NCBI GenBank assembly: GCA_963820955.1
Contig: CAWGCA010000037.1
Location: forward strand, 1 to 64,000
DNA length: 64,000 nt
Direction: 5' to 3'
DNA from: CAWGCA01 sp963820955
GTDB taxonomy: Bacteria; Pseudomonadota; Gammaproteobacteria; Chromatiales; Chromatiaceae
The notes under the pieces were generated by a model. It was not told the origin of the DNA. It saw only the letters and a program-made list of their open reading frames with translations, and ran no database searches. How positions within the stretch are numbered: the stretch's first letter is position 1; the number at the start of each line of letters is the position of its first letter. This document shows, piece after piece, positions 25,953-33,673 of this stretch. Made by a program: the position numbers and the translations under genes.

Positions 25953-25983
25953 CCGGATCTGGAGTCCGGCAAACAGATTCGAT

Positions 25984-27135
25984 CTACTGCAGGTTCACTG
26001 ATTCCGTCAAATCGTCCCCGGTGCCGAAGGCCCGGTCTGCGCCCGCCGACACTATCGAGTAACGCCCAGACTCGGGTTGGTAGCGTAAGGGCGTACCCCA
26101 AACGTCCACCATGCCGTCCTGGGAGAGCCCAAGATCGCTCTGCACCCGCGACAGTGTGACCTGGTGAGGATCGAAGCCAAAGCCGTACTGAATCATCCAA
26201 ACCTTCACCGAGCGGCCCAGGGCGATCATCCGCTCTTCGGTTTGGGCCAGCAGCGGGTCCGCTGGCGGCTTGGGCTCCTCTTGACGCACTTGTTCCTGCG
26301 GTTCATCTCCACCGATCAGAAATCCCCCCCCAACCCAGACGAGCACTGCCAGCAACAACAAGGCGCCACCGATGGCTAAGGTCCTGTTGCGGGACAATGT
26401 GCCCCCATTTTCCGCTTCAGTCACCGGCTGCCGATGCAGGCTCGGCTGCTCGAAAAAGCGTCCCGGATCTCCGGACATCGCTGCCGTCCCGGTGGAATCG
26501 GCCGGGACTCCTGTGGCCTCGTCCTTGGCGCCCTGGTCCTCACCCACCCGCTCGCTTGCAGCTCGGGCGAGTTCCTCTTCCGCTGCAGCCGCCAGGGCAT
26601 CTTTCGTCAAAGGTTCCAGTTCCATGCTGAATACACGCATCTCAGACGGCTCGGACAGCAATGACTCCTCGTCGGGGGCCAGGTCCAGACTCAACCCTTC
26701 GTGCTGGCTCTCGTCATCTACCACCGGTTGCTTCCCCGAGATGGACAGCATCTCCTCGTCGTCGTTGGGAGTTGGCGATTCAAGAACCGGCTCATCGATC
26801 GATGACAGACCCGTATTTTCCGTGTCCACCACCGAAGATGGTTGCTGCTCCTCTGGCGAGGGATCCCGGGTGACCGGTTCCATGAAGCAGCCGGCGCCAG
26901 CTTTTATGAGCCTGATCTGCAGGCGATCCGCCCTCTCCTTGGTCAACTCCTTGTGGATCCGGGAGCGTTTTCCCTGCAGCATGGAGTAGGCCTTCACCCG
27001 CGGCAGCCGCAACAGCTGCTCCAGCGCGGCTACCACTGCTGTCTGTTGGTGACCGTCGAGAATGGTGCCGGTCAGGATCACATAATACTTCTCTTCTTCC
27101 ATGCGCTCGGTTGTGCCTGCTGTCTGACTGCCCAT
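25984..27135 (-). CDS. Membrane protein with cytoplasmic N-domain and GspG-like C-terminal domain
   Basis: An unrecognised 383-residue protein with a mosaic layout. Residues 13-88 (YYVILTGTILDGHQ to KAGAGCFMEP) resemble a small domain found at the N-terminus of several gammaproteobacterial membrane proteins. Residues 90-245 are acidic and low-complexity. A single membrane segment lies at about 253-275. Residues 300-383 look like the C-terminal domain of type II secretion major pseudopilins: VDVWGTPLRYQPE, then IVSAGADRAFGTGDD, the Asp-rich loop being calcium-binding in GspG. No prepilin peptidase site precedes the membrane segment, so it is not an ordinary pseudopilin. Start at 27135 or the ATG at 27102. 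Confidence 0.7.
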   Translation of the reverse strand: MGSQTAGTTERMEEEKYYVILTGTILDGHQQTAVVAALEQLLRLPRVKAYSMLQGKRSRIHKELTKERADRLQIRLIKAGAGCFMEPVTRDPSPEEQQPSSVVDTENTGLSSIDEPVLESPTPNDDEEMLSISGKQPVVDDESQHEGLSLDLAPDEESLLSEPSEMRVFSMELEPLTKDALAAAAEEELARAASERVGEDQGAKDEATGVPADSTGTAAMSGDPGRFFEQPSLHRQPVTEAENGGTLSRNRTLAIGGALLLLAVLVWVGGGFLIGGDEPQEQVRQEEPKPPADPLLAQTEERMIALGRSVKVWMIQYGFGFDPHQVTLSRVQSDLGLSQDGMVDVWGTPLRYQPESGRYSIVSAGADRAFGTGDDLTESVNLQ

Positions 27136-27161
27136 ACTGCTATACCCGTTACTGCCCCGAC

Positions 27162-27611
27162 CTACCCGGCCTCCACTTCTACCTTCAGGACCACGCCGTC
27201 CGCGTCCACCACACGCACTGTTGAACCCTCCGGACAGTCCGAACCCTCGATCTTCCAGGTGCTGTCATCCACCCGTATCTTTCCCAACCTGTTGACGATC
27301 GGTTCCTGCAGGGTAAAGACCCGGCCGATGTACTGTTCGCCACGCCGGTTCAACCGTGGTTCGTCGGTCTGGGTGGGATGGCGCTTCAGAATCAATCTCC
27401 AGCTCGCAATACTGGCCAGGCTGAAGGCAGCGAACAACAGCAGCTGGTACTCCCACTCCAACCCGGGGGACAACAGCAGAATCAGGCCGACGGCCCCTGC
27501 TGCAATACCGAGCCAGAGGAAAAAGGCCCCCGGCGAGAACACCTCCAGGATAATCAGGATCACTGCCAGTACAAACCAGTGCCAGTAGACGGCATTTTCC
27601 AGCCACTCCAT
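27162..27611 (-). CDS. NfeD family protein (YbbJ-like)
   Basis: A 149-residue protein with two to three N-terminal membrane segments (WHWFVLAVILIILEVFSPGAFFLWLGIAAGAVGLI) and a C-terminal OB-fold domain (GRVFTLQEPIVNRLGKIRVDDSTW). Short NfeD proteins pair with stomatin-like proteins and may regulate their assembly. The first base overlaps the end of the QmcA-like gene upstream, matching the E. coli ybbJ-qmcA pair. Confidence 0.88.
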   Translation of the reverse strand: MEWLENAVYWHWFVLAVILIILEVFSPGAFFLWLGIAAGAVGLILLLSPGLEWEYQLLLFAAFSLASIASWRLILKRHPTQTDEPRLNRRGEQYIGRVFTLQEPIVNRLGKIRVDDSTWKIEGSDCPEGSTVRVVDADGVVLKVEVEAG

Positions 27612-28534
27612 CAGCCCGCCTCCTTCCCCCTGGCACCCAGGGCATCCTTGGCGAGCTCGGCGATACCCCCGATGGAACCGATCAGACTGGAGGCCTCCAG
27701 CGGCATCAGGATCACCTTCTGGTTGGGGGCGGAGGCGATACTCTGCAGCGCCTCAGTATATTTCTGGGCGACGAAGTAGTTGATGGCGTTGACGCTACCT
27801 TTGGCGATGGCCTGGGAGACCATGTGGGTCGCCTTGGCCTCTGCCTCGGCCAGGCGCTCACGCGCCTCGGCCTCGCGGAATGCTGCCTCCTTCAGCCCCT
27901 CGGCCTCCAGGATGGCCGCCTGCTTCTTGCCTTCCGCCTCCAGGATTTCCGACTGCCGCTGGCCTTCGGACTCCAGAATGGTGGCACGCTTCTCCCGCTC
28001 CGCCTTCATCTGCCGGGCCATGGAATCAACCAGATCCCGGGGCGGGGAGATATCCTTGATTTCAATACGCGTCACCTTCACTCCCCAGGGGGTAGTGGCA
28101 TCGTCCACCACGTTAAGCAACTGGGCATTGATCTGGTCCCGCTTGGAGAGCAGTTCGTCCAGGTCCATGGAACCCATCACGGTACGGATATTGGTCATGG
28201 TAAGGTTGAGAATAGCGTGAGTCAGGTTGCTCACCTCGTAGGCCGCCTTGGGGGCGTCCAGCACCTGATAGAAGACCACCCCGTCTACCGTTACCATGGC
28301 GTTGTCCCGAGTAATGACCTCCTGGGACGGCACATCCATCACCTGCTCCATCATGTTGAGCTTGGCGCCAACGGTATCGACCACCGGCACGATCAAATTC
28401 AGGCCGGGGCGCAGCGTCTTGGTGTAGCGGCCGAAACGCTCGACCGTGAATTCCTCACCTTGAGGCACCCGTTTGGCACCCAATACCACCAGCACAATGG
28501 CCAGAAAAACGACGACCAGGGCAAAAACTTCCAT
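27611..28534 (-). CDS. qmcA: SPFH/stomatin-like membrane protein (QmcA-type)
   Basis: A 307-residue inner-membrane protein anchored by an N-terminal hydrophobic segment (residues 1-20), followed by an SPFH/band 7 domain (GEEFTVERFGRYTKTLRPGLNLIVPVVDTV) and an Ala/Glu-rich coiled coil with SEGQRQSEILEAEGKKQA repeats. It ends in a C-terminal stretch typical of QmcA. Probably forms large membrane ring assemblies with the NfeD partner encoded next. Confidence 0.9.
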   Translation of the reverse strand: MEVFALVVVFLAIVLVVLGAKRVPQGEEFTVERFGRYTKTLRPGLNLIVPVVDTVGAKLNMMEQVMDVPSQEVITRDNAMVTVDGVVFYQVLDAPKAAYEVSNLTHAILNLTMTNIRTVMGSMDLDELLSKRDQINAQLLNVVDDATTPWGVKVTRIEIKDISPPRDLVDSMARQMKAEREKRATILESEGQRQSEILEAEGKKQAAILEAEGLKEAAFREAEARERLAEAEAKATHMVSQAIAKGSVNAINYFVAQKYTEALQSIASAPNQKVILMPLEASSLIGSIGGIAELAKDALGARGKEAG

Positions 28535-28667
28535 TCGCTAATCTCCTCAGCTTATTCCTTTCGTTCCGGCAAAATAACCGTGTTACCACCAAAGCGCAAA
28601 CGCCTGCATTCAAGGTACACTATCTATCCCCTAACAAAGCGGCCGATGGCCCAATAATTTTAGCGTC

Positions 28668-29432
28668 ATGCCATTGAAGCCACCTAAATCCCTGCTGCGC
28701 AAAGTCGGCCGTGCCATCGCTGACTTTGACATGATTCGGGACCGGGATCGGATCCTGCTCGGTGTCTCCGGTGGCAAGGATTCTCTTTCCCTGCTGCACA
28801 TTCTGAATCATCTGCGCACCTATGCACCGGTTCAATTCGAGCTCGGCGTGATTACCGTGGATCCCGAGGTAGATGGCTTTGACCCGGCTTCGCTCAAACC
28901 CTATTACGAGCAACTGGAAGTACCCTATCACTACCGGCAACAACCGATCATGGAGCAGGCAAAAAACCGTATGGATGGCGACTCCTTCTGCGCCTACTGT
29001 TCCCGGATGAAACGGGGTATCATGTACACCACCTGCCGGGAGCGGGGGTACAACGTACTGGCCCTGGCCCAGCACCTGGACGATCTGGCGGAAAGCCTGC
29101 TGATGTCCATGTTCCACGGCGGTCAGCTGCGGACCATGAAGGCACATTATCAGAACGATGCCGGGGATATACGCATCATCCGCCCCCTGGTCTACTGCCG
29201 GGAGACCCAGACCGGTGCCTTTGCCCGCAAGGCCGAACTGCCGGTGGTGGCCGACAGCTGCCCCGCCTGTTTCAGCGCCCCCACCCAGCGGGTACACATG
29301 AAACAGCTACTGAGCCGGGAGGAGCGGGACAACACCCATCTGTTCGCCAGCCTGCTCCATGCCATGAAACCGCTGATGACCGAAGACACGCCAGTTGTGA
29401 GAACTGTTCAACAAAAGCACAAAACTGTCTGA
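28668..29432 (+). CDS. TtcA-family ATP pyrophosphatase (tRNA thiolation type)
   Basis: A 254-residue PP-loop ATPase. The SGGKDSLSLLHIL nucleotide motif lies at residues 35-47, a CAYCSRMKRGIMY motif near 107 and a second CPAC pair near 200, consistent with an Fe-S cluster and tRNA sulfur transfer as in TtcA. It differs from classical TtcA: the motif after the CxxC is HLDDLAES rather than HRDD, and the second Cys pair is CPAC followed by FSAPTQRVHMKQLL. It may therefore be a related thiolase or carry another target base. Stands alone, divergent from qmcA. Confidence 0.75.
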   Translation: MPLKPPKSLLRKVGRAIADFDMIRDRDRILLGVSGGKDSLSLLHILNHLRTYAPVQFELGVITVDPEVDGFDPASLKPYYEQLEVPYHYRQQPIMEQAKNRMDGDSFCAYCSRMKRGIMYTTCRERGYNVLALAQHLDDLAESLLMSMFHGGQLRTMKAHYQNDAGDIRIIRPLVYCRETQTGAFARKAELPVVADSCPACFSAPTQRVHMKQLLSREERDNTHLFASLLHAMKPLMTEDTPVVRTVQQKHKTV

Positions 29433-29563
29433 TTTCCCCTAAAGATTGCATATTCCCAGGCCGATTGTAAGGCTGATTGACCCAGGTCAAGAACAGGTTC
29501 CACAATTCAACTAAGATTCTTCAGCGATCGGTGAGTTTCTGAAGAAGTAAAGATGGGGAGAGG

Positions 29564-29959
29564 ATGTACCGGACCGTTCAATTTTGTGCAGCTGCGCTTT
29601 TCAGTGTCAGCACAGCCTGCTCCCAGGCCGAACAGAAACAGCTTGTCATGGACGACCTTTTCCAGGACGACAGGCAGCGCTGGCAACAGATCGACCATCA
29701 TATGTCGCCTGACCGATATACTTCGGCCGCCCACGACAACCAACGACTGTTACGGAAATCTGCCCAACGGTTTCTCGATAATGGATTAACCTCGCTCGGC
29801 GTCCCAAAACAGGGAATCGCTCTTACCGGCGCCGTCGTAGGACTTGCCATCAGCGGTGGAAAGCTGAATCTCAATGAGAGCAAGACCATGTTGCTGGAAC
29901 TCGACGAGATGACCAGCGAGGACCGCGCCCTCTCTTTCAAACTGAAGCTGAACTGGTAA
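29564..29959 (+). CDS. Small exported protein of unknown function
   Basis: A 131-residue protein not recognised. It has a signal peptide (MYRTVQFCAAALFSVSTACSQA) that could be cleaved after CSQA or, less likely, lipidated at the Cys. The mature part is polar with one hydrophobic patch (GIALTGAVVGLAISGGKLNL). A GGGGAGAGG ribosome-binding site precedes the ATG. The C-terminal LSFKLKLNW has alternating residues and an aromatic end. Stands alone between ttcA-like and traB-like genes. Confidence 0.65.
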   Translation: MYRTVQFCAAALFSVSTACSQAEQKQLVMDDLFQDDRQRWQQIDHHMSPDRYTSAAHDNQRLLRKSAQRFLDNGLTSLGVPKQGIALTGAVVGLAISGGKLNLNESKTMLLELDEMTSEDRALSFKLKLNW

Positions 29960-30058
29960 TAACCGCCGGCCGGGTCGAAGGGATATTCGAAAAGAATCCG
30001 GCTTCCCTATCCGCCAGGGACAGCCATGACAGAGACACAGAAATCGTCATAAAAATGG

Positions 30059-31258
30059 CTAGCCCGAGAGCCGTTCAAAGATCCTGAACCCGGCCACATA
30101 GGTCCCGGCAGCAGAACCCAGGGTGCTGAACAGAAACACCAGCAGGGTGCGCGAAACCCGGTTACGCCACCATCCTTTCAACTCACTGGTATCGTGTCGC
30201 AACCGACTGAAATCCCCCACCCGCGGTTTACGCAGATAGATCTCCACTGCTGCCGTCACCATGCCTGCACCAACGGTAGGGTTAAGTGAAGTGATGGGCG
30301 CGGCCAGAAATGCAGTCACCACTGTCAGGGGATGAGCCGCCGCAACCAGGGCACCCAGGGCTGACAATACGCCGTTGATGAGCACCCAGTCCATTACCAG
30401 TTGCCAGCCCAGCGAGGGGCTGCGAGCGAAGCCCACGGCAAAGCCAATCAATACCAAGGCCACCACCAGCCAGGGAACCAGCTTTGGCCAGCGGCTTGGC
30501 CTGGGCAGATGGTCCAACTCAGCAATGGTAGCCGCCGGGTCGGAAATGCCCTGTTCCAGATAGCCTTTGACGCCCTTGAGATGGCCAGCGCCGATCACCG
30601 CCAGGATATTTTCGTGGCTGTTCGCTGCCACCTCCTGCAGCAGACGCGCCGCCATGTATTCGTCCCGTTCGCTGATCAGAGGGTGGAACAGGTCCTGCCT
30701 GTCGGCAGCAAATTCAGCGAAGGTAGTTTCCAGCATATCACCCTCCTTGAGCGCCTCTATCTCCTCCTCACTCACCTCCTCCCGGGAGATGACGCTGGCC
30801 AGCAGACCCGCGAACAGACCAAATCGCTTCCACCAGGGGACATTGCGCAGTACCCGCTTGAGGGTAACGCCGATCTCCCGGTCGATCAGCAGTACCGGAC
30901 GATGATTGTCTCGGGCGTAGTGGACGGCTGCCCGCTGCTCCGCCCCGGGCTCGATATCGAACTGCTCGGCGAGACGCTGCTGATAGGCACCCAGCGCCAG
31001 ATTGGCCGCCACCATACTGGCCTTACCCTGCCTGAACACCTTGAACAGGTCCATTCGAGACAGCGCATCAGGATCGATCAGGGCATTGTAGCGACCAGGG
31101 CACAACTCCACCGCCACCGCATCATATTCCCCGCTCTGCAACAACTTTTCCACCTGATCAGCGCTGGCCCGGGACACATGCGCGGTACCCAACAGGGTGA
31201 TCCGGCTGTCACCGATCCGGACATCGGCCCGAGGTTCCTGGTCTGATTGCTGCGTCAT
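30059..31258 (-). CDS. TraB/PrgY family membrane protein
   Basis: A 399-residue protein with an N-terminal TraB/GumN-type domain: GTAHVSRAS near residue 20, VAVELCPGRYNAL near 45, and the ENILAVIGAGHLKGV motif near 205. Three or four C-terminal membrane segments follow. Family members include PrgY, which lowers pheromone levels in enterococci; a metallo-hydrolase activity has been proposed from the conserved GxxH and GxxH/E motifs. The ATG at 31258 follows a CAGGAG ribosome-binding site and is preferred over an upstream ATG at 31345. Divergent from a lipoprotein gene. Confidence 0.85.
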   Translation of the reverse strand: MTQQSDQEPRADVRIGDSRITLLGTAHVSRASADQVEKLLQSGEYDAVAVELCPGRYNALIDPDALSRMDLFKVFRQGKASMVAANLALGAYQQRLAEQFDIEPGAEQRAAVHYARDNHRPVLLIDREIGVTLKRVLRNVPWWKRFGLFAGLLASVISREEVSEEEIEALKEGDMLETTFAEFAADRQDLFHPLISERDEYMAARLLQEVAANSHENILAVIGAGHLKGVKGYLEQGISDPAATIAELDHLPRPSRWPKLVPWLVVALVLIGFAVGFARSPSLGWQLVMDWVLINGVLSALGALVAAAHPLTVVTAFLAAPITSLNPTVGAGMVTAAVEIYLRKPRVGDFSRLRHDTSELKGWWRNRVSRTLLVFLFSTLGSAAGTYVAGFRIFERLSG

Positions 31259-31410
31259 TTTTTCTCCTGTCGGTGCTGCCGATCCGCCGCCGGCAGGCAT
31301 CATAACAGGGTCATGGGAGATTTTCCGAGCCAATCCCGATGCCAAACTGGCCCATGTCCATCGCTTCGCTTAACATTGGACACCATCTTGTACCAAACCG
31401 GGATCGAACC

Positions 31411-31845
31411 ATGCGAGACGCCAACAAACCCATCGCCTTTCTCCTGCTTTCCCTCTTGCTTCTGGCGGGTTGTTCAACCGTCGAGTCAACCGTCGAGAAG
31501 GTAAAGGATGCGCAGATGGCCAAGGATTTGAAGAAATACCTGAACGGCTACGAATCGGCCCTGCGCTGGGGGCAGCCGGGTCAGGCCTATGGCTTTCTGA
31601 GCCCGGAAGTTGCCGAACAGAACCCTGTCCCAACCGGGCTGGATAACATCCATGTGTCTGAATACGACATCATCGGCCCTCCTGTCTTTGTGACCAAGAC
31701 TCAGGCAACCCAAACGGTCTCCATCTCCTATATCTTTCAGGACCGTCAGGTGCAACACTCCCTGGTTGACAACCAGATGTGGGAGCGGGCCGACGAGGAG
31801 AGCAGGCAGTGGTACCGATCCAACCCCATTCCCGAGTTCAAATAA
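31411..31845 (+). CDS. Small lipoprotein of unknown function
   Basis: A 144-residue protein with a lipoprotein signal: basic N-terminus, LLLSLLLLAGC lipobox, Cys at about residue 21. The ATG at 31411 starts it; a longer frame to 31339 would place the signal internally. Mature sequence is soluble, with IGPPVFVTKTQATQTVSI in the middle. Fifteen bases separate it from the AI-2E family gene, so they may be co-transcribed. No family recognised. Confidence 0.7.
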   Translation: MRDANKPIAFLLLSLLLLAGCSTVESTVEKVKDAQMAKDLKKYLNGYESALRWGQPGQAYGFLSPEVAEQNPVPTGLDNIHVSEYDIIGPPVFVTKTQATQTVSISYIFQDRQVQHSLVDNQMWERADEESRQWYRSNPIPEFK

Positions 31846-31860
31846 CCGCGGGCGACCATC

Positions 31861-32889
31861 GTGGGTGATGGAACCAGGGCCGGAAGCGGTTACCTCGTTT
31901 ACGCGGCTGCCTTTGTCATCGTGGTGGCCGGCATGCGGGAGGCTCAAGGGCTGTTGGTCCCCTTTCTGTTGTCCATATTCATCGCCATCATCGCCGCTCC
32001 GGCACTCTCTTACCTGACCAGCCACCGCATCCCAACCGGCATCGCATTGGTACTGGTGATCGCCTCTATCGCTGGCGGCGGTATGCTGCTGGGGGTACTG
32101 ATTGGCAGCTCGGTGGACGACTTTTCGGCCCAGCTGCCTGAGTATCAGCAGAAGCTGCATCAACAGACACAGGCACTTCGGCAGTGGCTGGAAAAAATTG
32201 GGGTCGATGTTCCGGAAGCGGCCCTTTCAAAGCTGGTGGACCCGCGCAAGGCCATGACCATGGCAGCCCAGGGGCTGAGCAGCCTGGGCAGCCTGCTCAC
32301 CAACACCTTCCTGATCCTCCTGACAGTGATCTTTATCCTGCTGGAGGCCTCCAGCTTTCCCGCCAAACTGCATCGGATACTGAAAAACCCCGCGCACTCC
32401 TACCCCACTTTCGAGCAGTTTGTTTACACCATCAAACGCTACATGGCGATCAAGACCCTGACCAGCCTGTTGACCGGGCTGCTGGTGATTGTCTGGCTGT
32501 CGATGATTGGCGTGGACTACCCCCTACTGTGGGGCGTTATGGCTTTTTTTCTCAACTATGTACCCAATATCGGATCCATCATCGCCGCCGTTCCTGCCGT
32601 GCTGCTGGCACTCGTACAGCTGGGAAGCGGTGCGGCAATCTGGACTATTGTCGGCTACCTGGTGGTCAACAATCTGGTAGGCACCCTGATCGAGCCACGC
32701 TTCATGGGCCGTGACCTGGGGCTTTCCACCCTGGTGGTCTTCCTCTCCCTGGTATTCTGGGGCTGGGTACTGGGAACCATTGGCATGTTCCTTTCGGTAC
32801 CACTCACCATGACCCTGAAGATCGCCCTCGACAGCCGGGAACAGACACGCTGGATGGCGATCCTCCTTGGCCCGGAGATAAAAGCATGA
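31861..32889 (+). CDS. AI-2E family transporter (PerM/TqsA type)
   Basis: A 342-residue membrane protein with about eight hydrophobic segments and a soluble middle. It has the family's typical FLLSIFIAIIAAPALSYL near the N-terminus, LWGVMAFFLNYVPNIGSIIAA near 225, and GTLIEPRFMGRDLGLSTLVVFLSLVFWGW near 270. Family members are permeases or Na+/H+ exchangers of several kinds, so the substrate is not known. Start is GTG at 31861. The stop overlaps the next gene as ATGA. Confidence 0.88.
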   Translation: MGDGTRAGSGYLVYAAAFVIVVAGMREAQGLLVPFLLSIFIAIIAAPALSYLTSHRIPTGIALVLVIASIAGGGMLLGVLIGSSVDDFSAQLPEYQQKLHQQTQALRQWLEKIGVDVPEAALSKLVDPRKAMTMAAQGLSSLGSLLTNTFLILLTVIFILLEASSFPAKLHRILKNPAHSYPTFEQFVYTIKRYMAIKTLTSLLTGLLVIVWLSMIGVDYPLLWGVMAFFLNYVPNIGSIIAAVPAVLLALVQLGSGAAIWTIVGYLVVNNLVGTLIEPRFMGRDLGLSTLVVFLSLVFWGWVLGTIGMFLSVPLTMTLKIALDSREQTRWMAILLGPEIKA

Positions 32890-33545
32890 GCCTGCACTTC
32901 AGCGAATACCCGGGGCGCCGGGAGAGACATCTGCGGCGTAAACAGGACAACCCCCTGTTTCCCGAGCAGGAGCGAGAGATCTCCGAGTCCACCCTCGAGG
33001 CGGCCCAAAAACTCGATCACGATGAACTGGTGGCGTTCATCAGCGATTTCCGCAAGCTGGTGCAGGAGGCGTTCGGCCTGAAACCGAACGAAGGCAGCGA
33101 AGTCATTCTGCGACTCAAGGAGCGGCTGGATCAGGCCTATGAACAGGCGGCCGGGCTGGCAGACGACCAGACCGAAACCAGGGATGCAATCAAAAAACTG
33201 CTCGCCATCATCATGAGCACGGTGCGCAAAGGGGCGGCAGATGATCCCACCGCCCTGCTCGAACTGACGCAGGAGGAGCAGGCGCGGGCGACCCACTTCG
33301 AGCTGCTGCAACACTCCCTGGTAGCCGATCTACTGGATCCCGTATCGGTTATCGCGGAGAACGAACTGGCAGCCACGCTGTTGTCTGTATCCCGGGAAGA
33401 ACTGGACGCCGTGCTCATCCTGTTTGACCAGGAGCAACTGACGCTGCTCTGCGCTGAGAGCGAGCGACTACTCGACGTCGCGGATCACCCTCAGCCCTCA
33501 GCAATGGATCGACTGCAGCAGATGCGCGAACACCTCGAACCCTGA
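32886..33545 (+). CDS. Helical cytoplasmic protein of unknown function
   Basis: A 219-residue, largely helical and acidic protein, coupled to the AI-2E gene by ATGA overlap. It has no signal or membrane segment. Helices of note are TLEAAQKLDHDELVAFISDF and LFDQEQLTLLCAESERLL, with no cysteine pair or catalytic motif. I do not recognise a family. The overlap suggests it is made with the permease and may regulate or bind it. Confidence 0.65.
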   Translation: MSLHFSEYPGRRERHLRRKQDNPLFPEQEREISESTLEAAQKLDHDELVAFISDFRKLVQEAFGLKPNEGSEVILRLKERLDQAYEQAAGLADDQTETRDAIKKLLAIIMSTVRKGAADDPTALLELTQEEQARATHFELLQHSLVADLLDPVSVIAENELAATLLSVSREELDAVLILFDQEQLTLLCAESERLLDVADHPQPSAMDRLQQMREHLEP

Positions 33546-33673
33546 CTTGTCACAGGGTATGGATGCATTTTCACCCGAACCGTGACGCAATCCACTGGAT
33601 AGATATCTTTCAGGGATTAGGCTTTGAGTAGTGAGCAGACACGTCCAGCGGCTAAAGATCCCGGCCGGTCTGA

